The position numbers were made by a program, and so were the translations under genes. Below, piece after piece: positions 8,391 to 16,510 of a stretch of 64,000 nucleotides of DNA. The notes beneath the pieces were generated by a model. The model searched no databases. It saw nothing but the letters and a program-made list of their open reading frames with translations, and was not told where the DNA came from. Origin of the DNA: Anaeromyxobacter sp035686075 (GTDB lineage Bacteria > Myxococcota > Myxococcia > Myxococcales > Anaeromyxobacteraceae); the NCBI GenBank assembly GCA_035686075.1, contig DASRZU010000007.1, forward strand, positions 98,156 to 162,155. Direction: 5' to 3'. Every line of letters begins with the position of its first letter. Within the stretch, counting starts at the first letter, position 1.

Positions 8391-9458
8391 TCACCCGGTC
8401 GCCCGCGGGGCGCGCACCGCCGCCATGCCCCGCGGGAGGAGCAACTCGTAGGGGATGAAATGGATCCGGGCCTCGGCCGTCCTCGAGCGGGCGAAGATCT
8501 GGTAGGCGCGGTTCATCATCTGGCGAGGGTTCTGCCGGACGATGAGCAAGCGGAGGTCGGCGAGGAGGCTCATGAAGGGATGGTAGTCGAAGACCGCGCA
8601 GGGGATCTTCCGGCAGCGCTCGGGCTGCTCGGGAAAGAGCCGGACGAGCCCCTCGAGCGCGGGCACGGCGTTCAGGAAGAGCCCGCCCACGTCCGGGGTG
8701 GCCCGCAGGAGGGCGCGAAGCTTCCGGTAGGCGAGCTCCGAGTCGAACTCGGTTTCGATGAACTGAGCTTCGGTGAACGGCAACCGGCGCTCGCGGAGGG
8801 CGGCCTTGAAGCCGTCGAGGCGTTGGAGGGTGATGGCGTGAGAGGCCATCCCGCCTACGTAGTAGGGTCGCCCCCCCTGCCCCGCGGCCATGGCGGCGAG
8901 GAGGTGCCGCGTGAGGACCAGCCCCGCCTCGACGTTGTCCGTGGTGACGGTGGGCTTCTCGCTCTCCTCGGAGTCGAGGAGGATCTGCCGGGTGCCGGCC
9001 CGGGTGCAGAGGTCCGAGGCCTCCTTGAGCCCGGTGAGGTTCGCGGTGAACACGCACTCGACCTTCTGGGAGAGGAAGTAGTTCAGCATCTCGATCTCTT
9101 CCTGGGGGTCGTAGTGGGTCACGGTGATGAGGGGCAGCTTCTTGTCGCTGCGCGCCAGGCTCTCGAAGGTCTCGGCCATCTCGCCGAAGAAGGGGTTGTT
9201 GAGGGTGGGGACGGTGAGCCCCACGATGTTGGTGGTCCGGGTGCGAAGGCTCCGGGCGTGGAGGTTGGGGTAGTAGTTGTGCTGCTTGGCGACGCTCCGG
9301 ATGAGGTTTTGGGTCTCCCGCGAGATGTTGAAGCGCCGGGACCGACCGTTCAGGACGAGGGAGACGGTGGTGGCGGAGAATCCCGTCATCCGCGCGATCT
9401 CCTTCATCGAGACGCGGGTCGCGGGGGGGGCGGAGCGGTCGCTCGTCTTTCGGGACAC
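8391..9458 (-). CDS. LacI family transcriptional regulator of the adjacent CUT2 ABC operon
   Basis: LacI-type repressor: an N-terminal helix-turn-helix (IARMTGFSATTVSLVLNG) followed by the hinge (RNLIRSVAKQHNYYPN-like) and a periplasmic-binding-protein-like sensor domain. Known family members bind a CG-centred palindrome and release it on binding a sugar. I place the start at the GTG at 9458, giving 355 residues, the usual family size. An ATG at 9539 is possible but would put a perfect 14-bp hairpin and the end of the binding-protein gene inside the coding sequence. It is the last gene of the transporter operon. A matching operator lies at 13146-13173, in front of the first gene. Confidence 0.85.
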   Translation of the reverse strand: MSRKTSDRSAPPATRVSMKEIARMTGFSATTVSLVLNGRSRRFNISRETQNLIRSVAKQHNYYPNLHARSLRTRTTNIVGLTVPTLNNPFFGEMAETFESLARSDKKLPLITVTHYDPQEEIEMLNYFLSQKVECVFTANLTGLKEASDLCTRAGTRQILLDSEESEKPTVTTDNVEAGLVLTRHLLAAMAAGQGGRPYYVGGMASHAITLQRLDGFKAALRERRLPFTEAQFIETEFDSELAYRKLRALLRATPDVGGLFLNAVPALEGLVRLFPEQPERCRKIPCAVFDYHPFMSLLADLRLLIVRQNPRQMMNRAYQIFARSRTAEARIHFIPYELLLPRGMAAVRAPRATG

Positions 9459-9472
9459 GTCCGAAGCCGCTC

Positions 9473-9513
9473 GGGCACCGGCGGCCCGGCCGACATCCCG
9501 GCCGCCGGTGCCC
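9473..9513 (-). other. Strong intercistronic stem-loop after the binding-protein gene
   Basis: Perfect 14-bp inverted repeat (arms 9473-9486 and 9500-9513, GGGCACCGGCGGCC and its complement) with a 13-nt loop, 13 bp past the stop codon of the binding-protein gene. No T-run follows, so full termination is unlikely. Such stem-loops commonly stabilise the binding-protein segment of ABC operon mRNAs and reduce expression of the following gene, here the regulator. Confidence 0.75.
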
Positions 9514-9526
9514 ACCAGGGGAGCCC

Positions 9527-10441
9527 TTACTTCAGCCACTCGCCGCCGCTGTCCACGTTGTCCTTCGTGAACACGCGCGAGTCGAGGACGATCTCCTTCG
9601 GGACCTGCTTGCCGGCGAAGATCTCGAGCGCCCTCTCGATGGCCACGTCACCACCGGTCGGGTACTCGAAGCTGGCGTTGAGGATGCCCTGGCGCACGTA
9701 GGCCTGCCCCTCCTGGGGCAGGGCGTCGATGCCCACGAACTTCATCTCCTTCTCCCGCCCGGCCGCCTTGGCCGCGAGGTAGGCGCCGTGCGCGCCCGGA
9801 TCGTTGTGCCCGTAGACGAGGTCGATCTTCGGGTTCGTGGCTAGGGCCGACTCCATCTCCTTGCGGGCGTTGGGCTCGAGCCACTTCATGTCCGCCTCGA
9901 AGACGATCTTCACGTCCGAGCCCTTGATGCCCTCGCGGAAGCCGGAGTCGCGATCCTGGCCCGGCGTCGAGGTCATGAGCCCCTTCAGCTCGACCATGCT
10001 CCCCTTCCCGCCCAGGGTCTTCACGATCCATTGCCCGACATAGCGGCCGATCTTCTTGTTGTCGGCGCCGATGAACTCGGTGTAGTCGGAGCCGGTGACC
10101 CGGCGGTCGAGGACGATCACCGGGATGCCCGCCTTGTAGGCCTCGGATACCGGCGGGGTGAGGGGCACGGCCTCCTTGGGGGAGACGATGAGCAGGTCGA
10201 CCTTGGCGGCGATGAACTCCCGGATCTGGGAGACCTGCTTCAGGGTGTCGTTCTGGGCGTCCTTGTAGACGACCGTGAGCTCGGGGTGCTTGTCCGCCGC
10301 GCGCTTCACGTCGGCGTTCATCTGCACGCGCCAAGGCTCTCCCAGGTTGCACTGGCTCATACCGATGGTGTACTTCTTGTCTGCCGCGCGGGCCCCCACG
10401 GCCATGGTCAGCAAGAGCAACGAGACCAGAGTCCTTCTCAT
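9527..10441 (-). CDS. Periplasmic sugar-binding protein of CUT2-type ABC transporter (system 1)
   Basis: A 304-residue periplasmic-binding protein of the ribose/galactose (Peripla_BP_4) type. A signal peptide of about 19 residues is obvious (MRRTLVSLLLLTMAVGARA, cleavage before ADKKY). The mature part begins IGMSQCNLGEPWRVQM, has the hinge-linked VDLLIVSPKEA and IPVIVLDRR strands, and a VYGHNDPGAHG ligand loop, as in carbohydrate-binding members. The ligand is unknown; the adjacent kinase and dehydrogenase block suggests a sugar or polyol used there. It is the third gene of the transporter operon, starting 33 bp after the permease, and is followed by a stable hairpin. Confidence 0.9.
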   Translation of the reverse strand: MRRTLVSLLLLTMAVGARAADKKYTIGMSQCNLGEPWRVQMNADVKRAADKHPELTVVYKDAQNDTLKQVSQIREFIAAKVDLLIVSPKEAVPLTPPVSEAYKAGIPVIVLDRRVTGSDYTEFIGADNKKIGRYVGQWIVKTLGGKGSMVELKGLMTSTPGQDRDSGFREGIKGSDVKIVFEADMKWLEPNARKEMESALATNPKIDLVYGHNDPGAHGAYLAAKAAGREKEMKFVGIDALPQEGQAYVRQGILNASFEYPTGGDVAIERALEIFAGKQVPKEIVLDSRVFTKDNVDSGGEWLK

Positions 10442-10474
10442 GGAACCTTCCCTCCTTCGATCGGATGAGACCTT

Positions 10475-11524
10475 CTACTTCCGCACCTTCTGGAACAGCA
10501 CCGCTGCGACGACGATGGCGCCGGTGAGCATGAGGCGGCTCGCCTCGGGCACGGCGTTGATGCTGAGGATCTTCTCCAGATAGCCGATGGTGGCGGCCCC
10601 GAGGAGGGTGAAGAGCATCCCCCCGCGGCCGCCGTTGAGGCTCGTGCCCCCCATGACCACGATGGCGATGGCGGTGAGCTCGTAGCCGTTTCCCGCCTCC
10701 GGGTCGCCCTGCTGCTCCTGGGCCGCCTGGCACATGCCAGCCACCGCCGCGAGCAGGCCGGAGAGGCCATAGGCGAGCAGCTTCACCCCGTGGGTGGGGA
10801 TGCCCGAGAGCCGCGCCGAGTCCTCGTTCCCCCCGGTGGCATACAGGTACCGGCCCCAGCGGAGCTTCCCGAGCAGGACCCAGCAGGCGGCCACGCACAG
10901 GAAAAAGATGATGCTCACCACCGTGAGATGGCCCCCCAGGACCTTGCTGTCGATGACGGAGAAGACGCGGGGAAGGTCCAGGTACTTGGGGGTTCCGTCG
11001 GGCAGGAGCACCGCCTGCGAGACCTTCTCCCCGCCGGAGATGGACTTGGCGAGGCCCCGGGCGAAGACCATCATGGCCAGGGTGGCGATGAAGGGCTGCA
11101 TCCGGAAGCGCGAGATGAGCTCCCCGGAAACCAGGCCGCAGGCGCACCCGGCCGAGAGGACCACCGCGATCGCCGCCAGGGCGGGCCAGGCCCGGTGGAT
11201 GCTGAGCTGCGAGAAGAGCACCGCGGTGAAGCCGAGCAGGCTTCCCACCGACAGGTCGATGCCGCTCGAGATGATGACCAGGGTGAGCCCGCAGGCGAGG
11301 ATGCCGTAGACGGACACCTCCCGGAGCATGTCCCGGTGCGTCCCCCAGGCGTAGAAGGCCCCGTGGGCGTTGAAGATGAACCCGATGATGAGGACGAGGC
11401 AGAGCGGGGCCAGGGCCCGGACATAGGGGCGCCGCAACAGGTCCAGCGCCGCCCGCCCCCCGCGCGCCGCCCGTCCCCCCGCCTCGAACTGGGCCTCTCG
11501 CTCCGTCGCCAGCGTCTCTCTCAT
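10475..11524 (-). CDS. CUT2-type sugar ABC permease (system 1)
   Basis: A 349-residue RbsC-like inner-membrane permease (BPD_transp_2 family) with roughly nine to ten hydrophobic segments. The signature SSGIDLSVGSLLG and the cytoplasmic NEDSARLSGIPTHGVK loop, which contacts the ATPase, are present. The C-terminal MGGTSLNGGRGG repeat is also typical. The start ATG at 11524 overlaps the ATPase stop codon (ATGA), indicating translational coupling. It is the only permease gene of this operon, so the channel is presumably a homodimer, as in RbsABC. Confidence 0.9.
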   Translation of the reverse strand: MRETLATEREAQFEAGGRAARGGRAALDLLRRPYVRALAPLCLVLIIGFIFNAHGAFYAWGTHRDMLREVSVYGILACGLTLVIISSGIDLSVGSLLGFTAVLFSQLSIHRAWPALAAIAVVLSAGCACGLVSGELISRFRMQPFIATLAMMVFARGLAKSISGGEKVSQAVLLPDGTPKYLDLPRVFSVIDSKVLGGHLTVVSIIFFLCVAACWVLLGKLRWGRYLYATGGNEDSARLSGIPTHGVKLLAYGLSGLLAAVAGMCQAAQEQQGDPEAGNGYELTAIAIVVMGGTSLNGGRGGMLFTLLGAATIGYLEKILSINAVPEASRLMLTGAIVVAAVLFQKVRK

Positions 11525-13101
11525 GTCGCGTCCGCCATGGCCGCCTTGAGGACCCTCTCCTGCGTCGCCTCGCCCCGCTCGAACACCGCCGTGACCCGTC
11601 CCCGGTGCATGGCCACGATCCGGTCGGAGAGGCCCAAGAGTTCGGGCATCTCCGAGGTGATGAGCACGATGGCGTGCCCCTGTCGCGTCCAGCCATTCAT
11701 GAGCTCGTAGATCTCGTGCTTGGCGCCCACGTCCACGCCGCGGGTGGGCTCGTCGAGCAGGAGCACCCGGGGGCGGGTCTCGATCCACTTGGCGAGCGTG
11801 ACCTTCTGCTGGTTCCCGCCCGAGAGGGTGGAGACCTCCTGGGTGGAGCCGGTGGCCCGGATCCGCAGGGCCCGGGTGTGCTGCTCGGCGATCCGCTTCT
11901 CCCGGGCCTCCCGGACGAAGCCGCCCGGGGAGATGGCGGGCACGGAGGCGAGGGTGATGTTGCGGGCCACGTCCAGGGAGAGGACCAGCCCGGTCGCCTT
12001 CCGGTCGTTGGTGAGGTAGGCGATGCCCTGGCGCACCGAGTGGAGGGGGGAGCGCACCTCGAAGGGCCGGCCGTCGACCAGGACGCGGCCGTGGGCCAGC
12101 TCGCCGTGCGCCCCGAAGATTCCCCGGAGGAGGTCGCTGTTCCCCGACCCCTGGAGCCCCGCGATGCCGACGATCTCGCCCGCCCGAACGGAGAGCGAGA
12201 CGTCCCGCACCAGCCACCGCCGCGACCCGGTCGAGGTCGCGCCGGGAGCGAGCACCGACAGCCCCTCCACCCGCAGCCGCTCCCCCCCCAGGGCGGTCTC
12301 CCGGGAGGGAAAGTGTGTGGTGAGCTCGCGCCCGATCATCCAGCGGATGAGCTCCGCCTGGGGCAGGGCGGACGCCTCGGCGGTGCCGACGTATCTCCCG
12401 TCCCGAAGGACCGTGATCCGGGAGGCGACCCGGTAGATCTCCTCCATACGGTGGGTGATGTAGACGATCCCGCACCCCCGGGCCTTGAGCTGGGTGATGA
12501 GCTCGAAGAGCCGGACCACCTCCGGCTGGGAGAGGGCGCTCGTGGGCTCGTCCATGACGATGATGCGCGCGCTCCAGGCGAGCGCCTTGGCGATCTCGAT
12601 CCGGTTCTTCACCGACAGGGAATAGTCCTCGACCGGCCGCTCCAGCTCGATGTCGGCGAGGTCGAGCTCCTCGCAGAACTCGCGGGCCCGCTTGAGCTGC
12701 GCCCGACGGTCGAGCCACTGGGCGGCGGACCCGCGGCGGGTCAACTCCCGGCCGAGGAACATGTTGTCCACGACCGACATGCCGTCGATGAGCGACATCT
12801 CCTGGTGGATGACGGAGATGCCCTGCCGGGCCGCGTCGTGGGGCGAGGTGAACCGGGTCAGCCGCCCGGAGAGGTGGATGGCTCCCTCGTACTCGGTGTG
12901 GACCCCGGCAGCGATCTTGATGAGCGTGCTCTTCCCGGCCCCGTTCTCGCCGGCCAGGACGTGGACCTCGCCCGGGCGCAGGTCGAAGTCGACCCCGTGG
13001 AGGACCTCCACCCCCGAGAAGGACTTGGAGATCCCGGCCATGGACAGGAGAGGCGCGGGCGGCCCCCGATCCTGCCCGCCAGTCACTGCGATGGGATCCA
13101 C
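11521..13101 (-). CDS. CUT2-type sugar ABC transporter ATP-binding protein (system 1)
   Basis: A 526-residue RbsA-like protein with two ABC cassettes. The first has Walker A GENGAGKST, Q-loop HQEMSLIDG and Walker B IIVMDEPTSAL. The second has STLSGGNQQKVTLAKW and LLLDEPTRGVDVG. As usual in this family the two halves are unequal: the second Walker A is degenerate (GLQGSGNSD). In the first cassette the LSGGQ signature is also replaced by YSLSVKNRIEIAK. The GTG start lies about 45 bp downstream of a LacI-type operator. It is the first gene of a four-gene operon with permease, binding protein and LacI regulator. Confidence 0.92.
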   Translation of the reverse strand: MDPIAVTGGQDRGPPAPLLSMAGISKSFSGVEVLHGVDFDLRPGEVHVLAGENGAGKSTLIKIAAGVHTEYEGAIHLSGRLTRFTSPHDAARQGISVIHQEMSLIDGMSVVDNMFLGRELTRRGSAAQWLDRRAQLKRAREFCEELDLADIELERPVEDYSLSVKNRIEIAKALAWSARIIVMDEPTSALSQPEVVRLFELITQLKARGCGIVYITHRMEEIYRVASRITVLRDGRYVGTAEASALPQAELIRWMIGRELTTHFPSRETALGGERLRVEGLSVLAPGATSTGSRRWLVRDVSLSVRAGEIVGIAGLQGSGNSDLLRGIFGAHGELAHGRVLVDGRPFEVRSPLHSVRQGIAYLTNDRKATGLVLSLDVARNITLASVPAISPGGFVREAREKRIAEQHTRALRIRATGSTQEVSTLSGGNQQKVTLAKWIETRPRVLLLDEPTRGVDVGAKHEIYELMNGWTRQGHAIVLITSEMPELLGLSDRIVAMHRGRVTAVFERGEATQERVLKAAMADAT

Positions 13102-13145
13102 GTAACCCCCGTCGCCCGAGGGGACCGCGCAGACGCGCTCGACCC

Positions 13146-13173
13146 CGATTTACTAAATCGGATTAGTGAATCG
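13146..13173 (-). promoter_or_regulatory. LacI-type operator upstream of ABC system 1
   Basis: Inverted repeat CGATTTACTAA-N6-TTAGTGAATCG, 10 of 11 arm positions paired, with CG exactly at the dyad centre, as LacI-family operators require. It lies 45-72 bp upstream of the ATPase GTG. It is an AT-rich island in very GC-rich DNA, and its TTTAGTAAAT core on the minus strand could serve as part of a -10 region. The regulator gene ends the same operon, so autoregulation is likely. Confidence 0.75.
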
Positions 13174-13322
13174 CGACTCTCGCACCCGGATCCTCAGCGC
13201 GGCAACGCCCTTTAAGGGCTTCGCCGGCCGAGCGGCCCGGGGCGCGACCCCGGTTGTGTGGGTGTCCCGGCCGGGCGGCCCGCGCTCGAGCGAAGAGACG
13301 GGCCCCCGGTCTCCCTTCCCCC

Positions 13323-13844
13323 TCAAACCCGCTCGCCCACGATCCGAATCTGATCCTCGGGAGGGATCGCCACCCCGTGGCAGTCGCGGGCGTACAGCCT
13401 CTCGGGCAGGCCCACAAGGCAGCTCACCCGCTCCGCGTCGAGGGCGAACGGGCCGTGGTGCCACACTCCCGGGCGAAGGACGATCAAGGTCCCCCTCGGC
13501 ACGAGGAACACCTCCGCTTCCTCCGCCGGGAAGCGTTCGCCCGGCACCGCCGGCGCCACGTGCACGAGCACGTCGCCGTCGATGGGCATGAGCGCCTCGC
13601 AGGAGGTGTCGTGGTACTCCGAGACATCGATGAGGGGGGGGCGGCGGGTCACGCGGCAGACGCCGAACGAGACCGTGGTGTCGGTGCCGAGCCCGGCCTG
13701 GATAAGGTCGCGGAAGAACTCGATGGGCGGCGCGCCGATCCGGGGCGTGGGCCTCCCCGCGGCCTCGGGCGCGATCATGGCCGCGTAGGTTCCATAGGGG
13801 GCGAAGGCCTCCGGCTCGAGGCGGCGGTAGCTCACCGTGCGCAT
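13323..13844 (-). CDS. Ureidoglycolate lyase (AllA)-like cupin-fold protein
   Basis: A 173-residue protein resembling the AllA/ureidoglycolate lyase fold or the related DUF4867 cupins. Seen: an N-terminal LEPEAFAPYGTY segment, a central HDTSCEALMPIDGDVLVHVAP strand pair, and VPRGTLIVLRPGVWHHGPFAL near the C-terminus. No allantoin genes are near, and the gene sits in a carbohydrate regulon, so ureidoglycolate is unlikely to be the substrate. A role on a sugar acid or lactone, or as a sugar isomerase-like cupin, is only inference. The ATG at 13844 has a GAGGAC site and lies 13 bp after the preceding dehydrogenase gene, so the two form a pair. Confidence 0.65.
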   Translation of the reverse strand: MRTVSYRRLEPEAFAPYGTYAAMIAPEAAGRPTPRIGAPPIEFFRDLIQAGLGTDTTVSFGVCRVTRRPPLIDVSEYHDTSCEALMPIDGDVLVHVAPAVPGERFPAEEAEVFLVPRGTLIVLRPGVWHHGPFALDAERVSCLVGLPERLYARDCHGVAIPPEDQIRIVGERV

Positions 13845-13857
13845 GGCGTCCTCGTCG

Positions 13858-14604
13858 CTAGAAGCCGGAGATGTCCTGCGCCAGGCCGATGAGCAGGATC
13901 TCCGACACACAGCCGCCCCGGGAGAGGGCACAGGTCTGGTAGACCATGTCGGCGAAGTGCTCGGGACGGACCGCCAGCGACTCGTCCCACTCGAACTTCA
14001 CCACCCCCTTGGCCGCCGCCTGGAAGCCGGTGTTCGATCCGCCCGGGACGAGGAGCGTCACCGAGATCCCGTGGGGCCGAAGCTCGGTGTAGAGGCACTT
14101 CGTGAAGGCGTTCACCCCCGCCTTGGCCGCGGAGTAGACCGCCCAGCCGGGCCAGGAGCGCCGGTCGCAGACCGAGGAGACGTTCACGATCTTCCCGTAG
14201 CGCTGCTTCTTGAACTGGGGGGCGAAGGTGCGGCAGCTCATGATGGTGCTCATGAGGTTGAGATCGAGGATCCTCCGGTTCACGGCGTCGTCCATCTCCT
14301 CGATGGGCGCGACCTTGAGCGCCCCGCCCGCGTAGTTGATGAGGAAGTCGACCTTGTCGAAGCCCGAGAGACATTCGGAGAGCGCTCGGGTGAAGGTCTC
14401 CTGCCTCGTGACGTCGCCGGGGAAGGCCACCACCTTCGCCCCAGAGGCCCGGCATCTCTTTGCCGTGGCCTCGAGCCCCGCCTCGTTGAGATCGAAGAGG
14501 ACGAGGCCACAGCCCTTCTCCGCGAAGAGCTCGGCGGTCGCCTTGGCGAACCCCGAGGCGACGCCGGAGATGACCGCGACCTTCCCCTCTAGACTCTCGC
14601 TCAT
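13858..14604 (-). CDS. Short-chain dehydrogenase/reductase with non-canonical cofactor motifs
   Basis: A 248-residue classical-length SDR. The catalytic Ser-Tyr-Lys set is visible (VSSVCDR and YSAAKAG). Two motifs deviate: the glycine-rich cofactor loop reads SGVASGFAKA instead of TGxxxGxG, and the structural NNAG is NYAGG. The start is the ATG at 14604, preceded by a strong GAGGAGAGGG site. A longer frame would run through the regulatory element at 14650-14664. It is first of a two-gene unit with the AllA-like gene. Expected reaction: NAD(P)-dependent oxidation or reduction of a sugar or polyol hydroxyl, inferred from context. Confidence 0.85.
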   Translation of the reverse strand: MSESLEGKVAVISGVASGFAKATAELFAEKGCGLVLFDLNEAGLEATAKRCRASGAKVVAFPGDVTRQETFTRALSECLSGFDKVDFLINYAGGALKVAPIEEMDDAVNRRILDLNLMSTIMSCRTFAPQFKKQRYGKIVNVSSVCDRRSWPGWAVYSAAKAGVNAFTKCLYTELRPHGISVTLLVPGGSNTGFQAAAKGVVKFEWDESLAVRPEHFADMVYQTCALSRGGCVSEILLIGLAQDISGF

Positions 14605-14649
14605 TCCCTCTCCTCCTCTCGCTTGAGTGAACGCGACTGTGACACTAGT

Positions 14650-14664
14650 CATGACGTTTGTCAA
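14650..14664 (-). promoter_or_regulatory. Regulon element (TTGACAAACGTCATG), -35-overlapping, copy 1
   Basis: On the minus strand the element reads TTGACAAACGTCATG and begins with a consensus -35 hexamer. It matches the elements at 18384-18398 and 24591-24605 at 12 of 15 invariant positions. It lies 46-60 bp upstream of the dehydrogenase ATG. No good -10 hexamer sits at 16-18 bp spacing, so the promoter may be weak or need an activator. Confidence 0.7.
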
Positions 14665-14750
14665 CCGTCCGTTCCCATCGTCCGCGCCCGGCTCGGGCTC
14701 GGCGAGAGTCCCGGTCCCCTTCGCCTCCCCGGGACCTTGGGTCCACTCGC

Positions 14751-15716
14751 CTAGCCCTTCTGCTTCTCGAGGAGCTCGAGGGCGGCGCGCGCCGTGGGCT
14801 CGTCCATGACGAGCTGCTTCGGCACCGCGGTCCTGAGCGCCCCGGCGATGGCCTCCGCCTTCTCCTGGCCGGACGCCATGCAGATGGCCACCTTCGCCGC
14901 CTTGAGCCCCTCCACCGGGACCCCCACCACCCGCTCGTAGTAGTCATCCACGATGAACTTGCCCTTCCGATCGAAGTAGCGGGCGCAGATGTCCCCCACC
15001 GCGTCCCGGGCGTCGAGATGGCGGAAGATCTCCGTCTCCCCCATGTAGTCCTCCCGGTCGGGATGCTCGCCGGCCAAGGAGCCGATGCCGGTGACGATGA
15101 CGTCCATCTGCTTCCACCGTTGCCGGATGCCCTGCATCGAGGAGCTATTCAGGTGGAGGTCGCGCTCGGTCCGGTCGGAGACGAGCGCCGGCGCGTGAAT
15201 GAAGTAGGGGGTGCCCCCGGCCCGCTCCGCCAAGGTCCTCACCATCTCGTTGATCTGGAAGTAGGGCGCGGTCTGCGAGCTTCCCCCGATGAGCGGCACG
15301 ACCGCGAGGTCGAGCTTGTCCTCGGCGGGGCGGAAGGCGTGCACGAGCTCGAGGCAGGTTCGGCCCCAGGCGAGGCCCAGCACCTCTCCGCCCCGCAGGG
15401 TGCGCGCGAGGAGGTCGGCGCCCCGCTGGGCGACGAGCTTCCGCCGAGCGGCGGGGTCCCGGGACGAGGTGGGGATGACCGTGAACCGGGTGGCGGGGTG
15501 GAAGGAGGACAGCTTCTTCGACAGCTCCTCGTCGTTCAAGAACGGGTCGCGGACCGTGATCTCCACGATCCCGCGCTCCTTGGCCTCGGTGAGGATCATG
15601 GAGATGAGCGAGCGGGAGATCCCGATCTGCCGAGCGATGTCCTCCTGCTTCAGCCCGTCGAGGTAGTACATCTGCGCCACCTTGACGACGAGCTGGACGT
15701 CGAGCCTGGAGCTCAT
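14751..15716 (-). CDS. SorC/DeoR-type sugar-binding transcriptional regulator
   Basis: A 321-residue SorC-family regulator: an N-terminal sigma-70-region-4-like helix-turn-helix (YYLDGLKQEDIARQIGISRS) followed by the sugar-phosphate effector domain with LAWGRTCLELV, VVPLIGG, a TGIGSL segment and a C-terminal SGQEKAEAIAGAL helix. Known members sense phosphorylated sugars made by the pathway they control. The ATG at 15716 has a GGAGGG site. It follows the deoC gene by 113 bp within the catabolic block, and is the likely ligand sensor for the 15-bp element repeated at three promoters of this block; that pairing is inference. Confidence 0.9.
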   Translation of the reverse strand: MSSRLDVQLVVKVAQMYYLDGLKQEDIARQIGISRSLISMILTEAKERGIVEITVRDPFLNDEELSKKLSSFHPATRFTVIPTSSRDPAARRKLVAQRGADLLARTLRGGEVLGLAWGRTCLELVHAFRPAEDKLDLAVVPLIGGSSQTAPYFQINEMVRTLAERAGGTPYFIHAPALVSDRTERDLHLNSSSMQGIRQRWKQMDVIVTGIGSLAGEHPDREDYMGETEIFRHLDARDAVGDICARYFDRKGKFIVDDYYERVVGVPVEGLKAAKVAICMASGQEKAEAIAGALRTAVPKQLVMDEPTARAALELLEKQKG

Positions 15717-15829
15717 GCCTACCCTCCTGCGACCGGAGGATAAGCCGGGAAGGGCCGGGGGGGCACTCTCCGCGCCCTCCGGACGCCTGCGGCGGGAGAG
15801 GGCCCGCCCCGCCGCCGCCCCTCCCCGCA

Positions 15830-16492
15830 TTAGGAAGCGCCCTTCCCCGCAGCCCCGTCCACGATGAAGGGTCCGGCACTCGTGCCGAGCCGCGCGGCTC
15901 CGGCCGCGATCAGGCGGTCGGCGTCCTCCCGGGTCTTCACGCCCGTGGAGGCCTTCACCAGGACCCCGGGGCCGGCGGCCCGCTTCATGAGGGCCACGTC
16001 CTCGGGGGTGGCTCCCCCCTTTCCGAAGCCGGTGGAGGTCTTCACGAAGGCAGCTCCGGCCCGGGCGGCGAGGCGGCAGGCCCGCTCCTTCTCCTCGTCG
16101 GAGAGGGCGCTCGTCTCGATGATCACCTTGACCGGGGCCCCGCCGGCGGCCTCGACCACCCCCCGGATGTCCCGCTCGACGAGCTCGTCGTCCCGATCCT
16201 TGAGGGCGCCGAGGTTCACGACCATGTCGAGCTCGTCGGCCCCGGCGGCGATCGCGTCCCGGGCCTCGAACGCCTTCGCGAGCGGGGTGTTGGCGCCCAG
16301 GGGGAAGCCGATCACGGTCGCCACCTTCACGCCGCTCCCCTCGAGCCGCTCCCGGGCGAAGCGGACCCAGGTCGGGTTCACGCACACCGCCGCGAACCCG
16401 TAGCGCCGTGCCTCGTCGCAGAACCGCGCCACCGTGGTACGCCCCGTCTCCGGCTTCAGCACCGTGTGGTCCATGTACTTCGCGTAGTCCAT
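15830..16492 (-). CDS. deoC: Deoxyribose-phosphate aldolase family protein
   Basis: A 220-residue class I DeoC aldolase. The Schiff-base lysine is at about K151 in FVKTSTGFGKGG. The partner residues are present: Asp in ELDMVVN (about D89) and the second Lys in LVKASTGV (about K180). DeoC cleaves 2-deoxyribose 5-phosphate to glyceraldehyde 3-phosphate and acetaldehyde. Here no nucleoside-salvage genes accompany it; instead it lies between a zinc dehydrogenase and a SorC regulator in a kinase-rich block. Its in vivo substrate may therefore be another phosphorylated deoxy or keto sugar. It starts 18 bp after the dehydrogenase. Confidence 0.92.
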   Translation of the reverse strand: MDYAKYMDHTVLKPETGRTTVARFCDEARRYGFAAVCVNPTWVRFARERLEGSGVKVATVIGFPLGANTPLAKAFEARDAIAAGADELDMVVNLGALKDRDDELVERDIRGVVEAAGGAPVKVIIETSALSDEEKERACRLAARAGAAFVKTSTGFGKGGATPEDVALMKRAAGPGVLVKASTGVKTREDADRLIAAGAARLGTSAGPFIVDGAAGKGAS

Positions 16493-16510
16493 GTCCTCCT
16501 CCGTGCCCCT

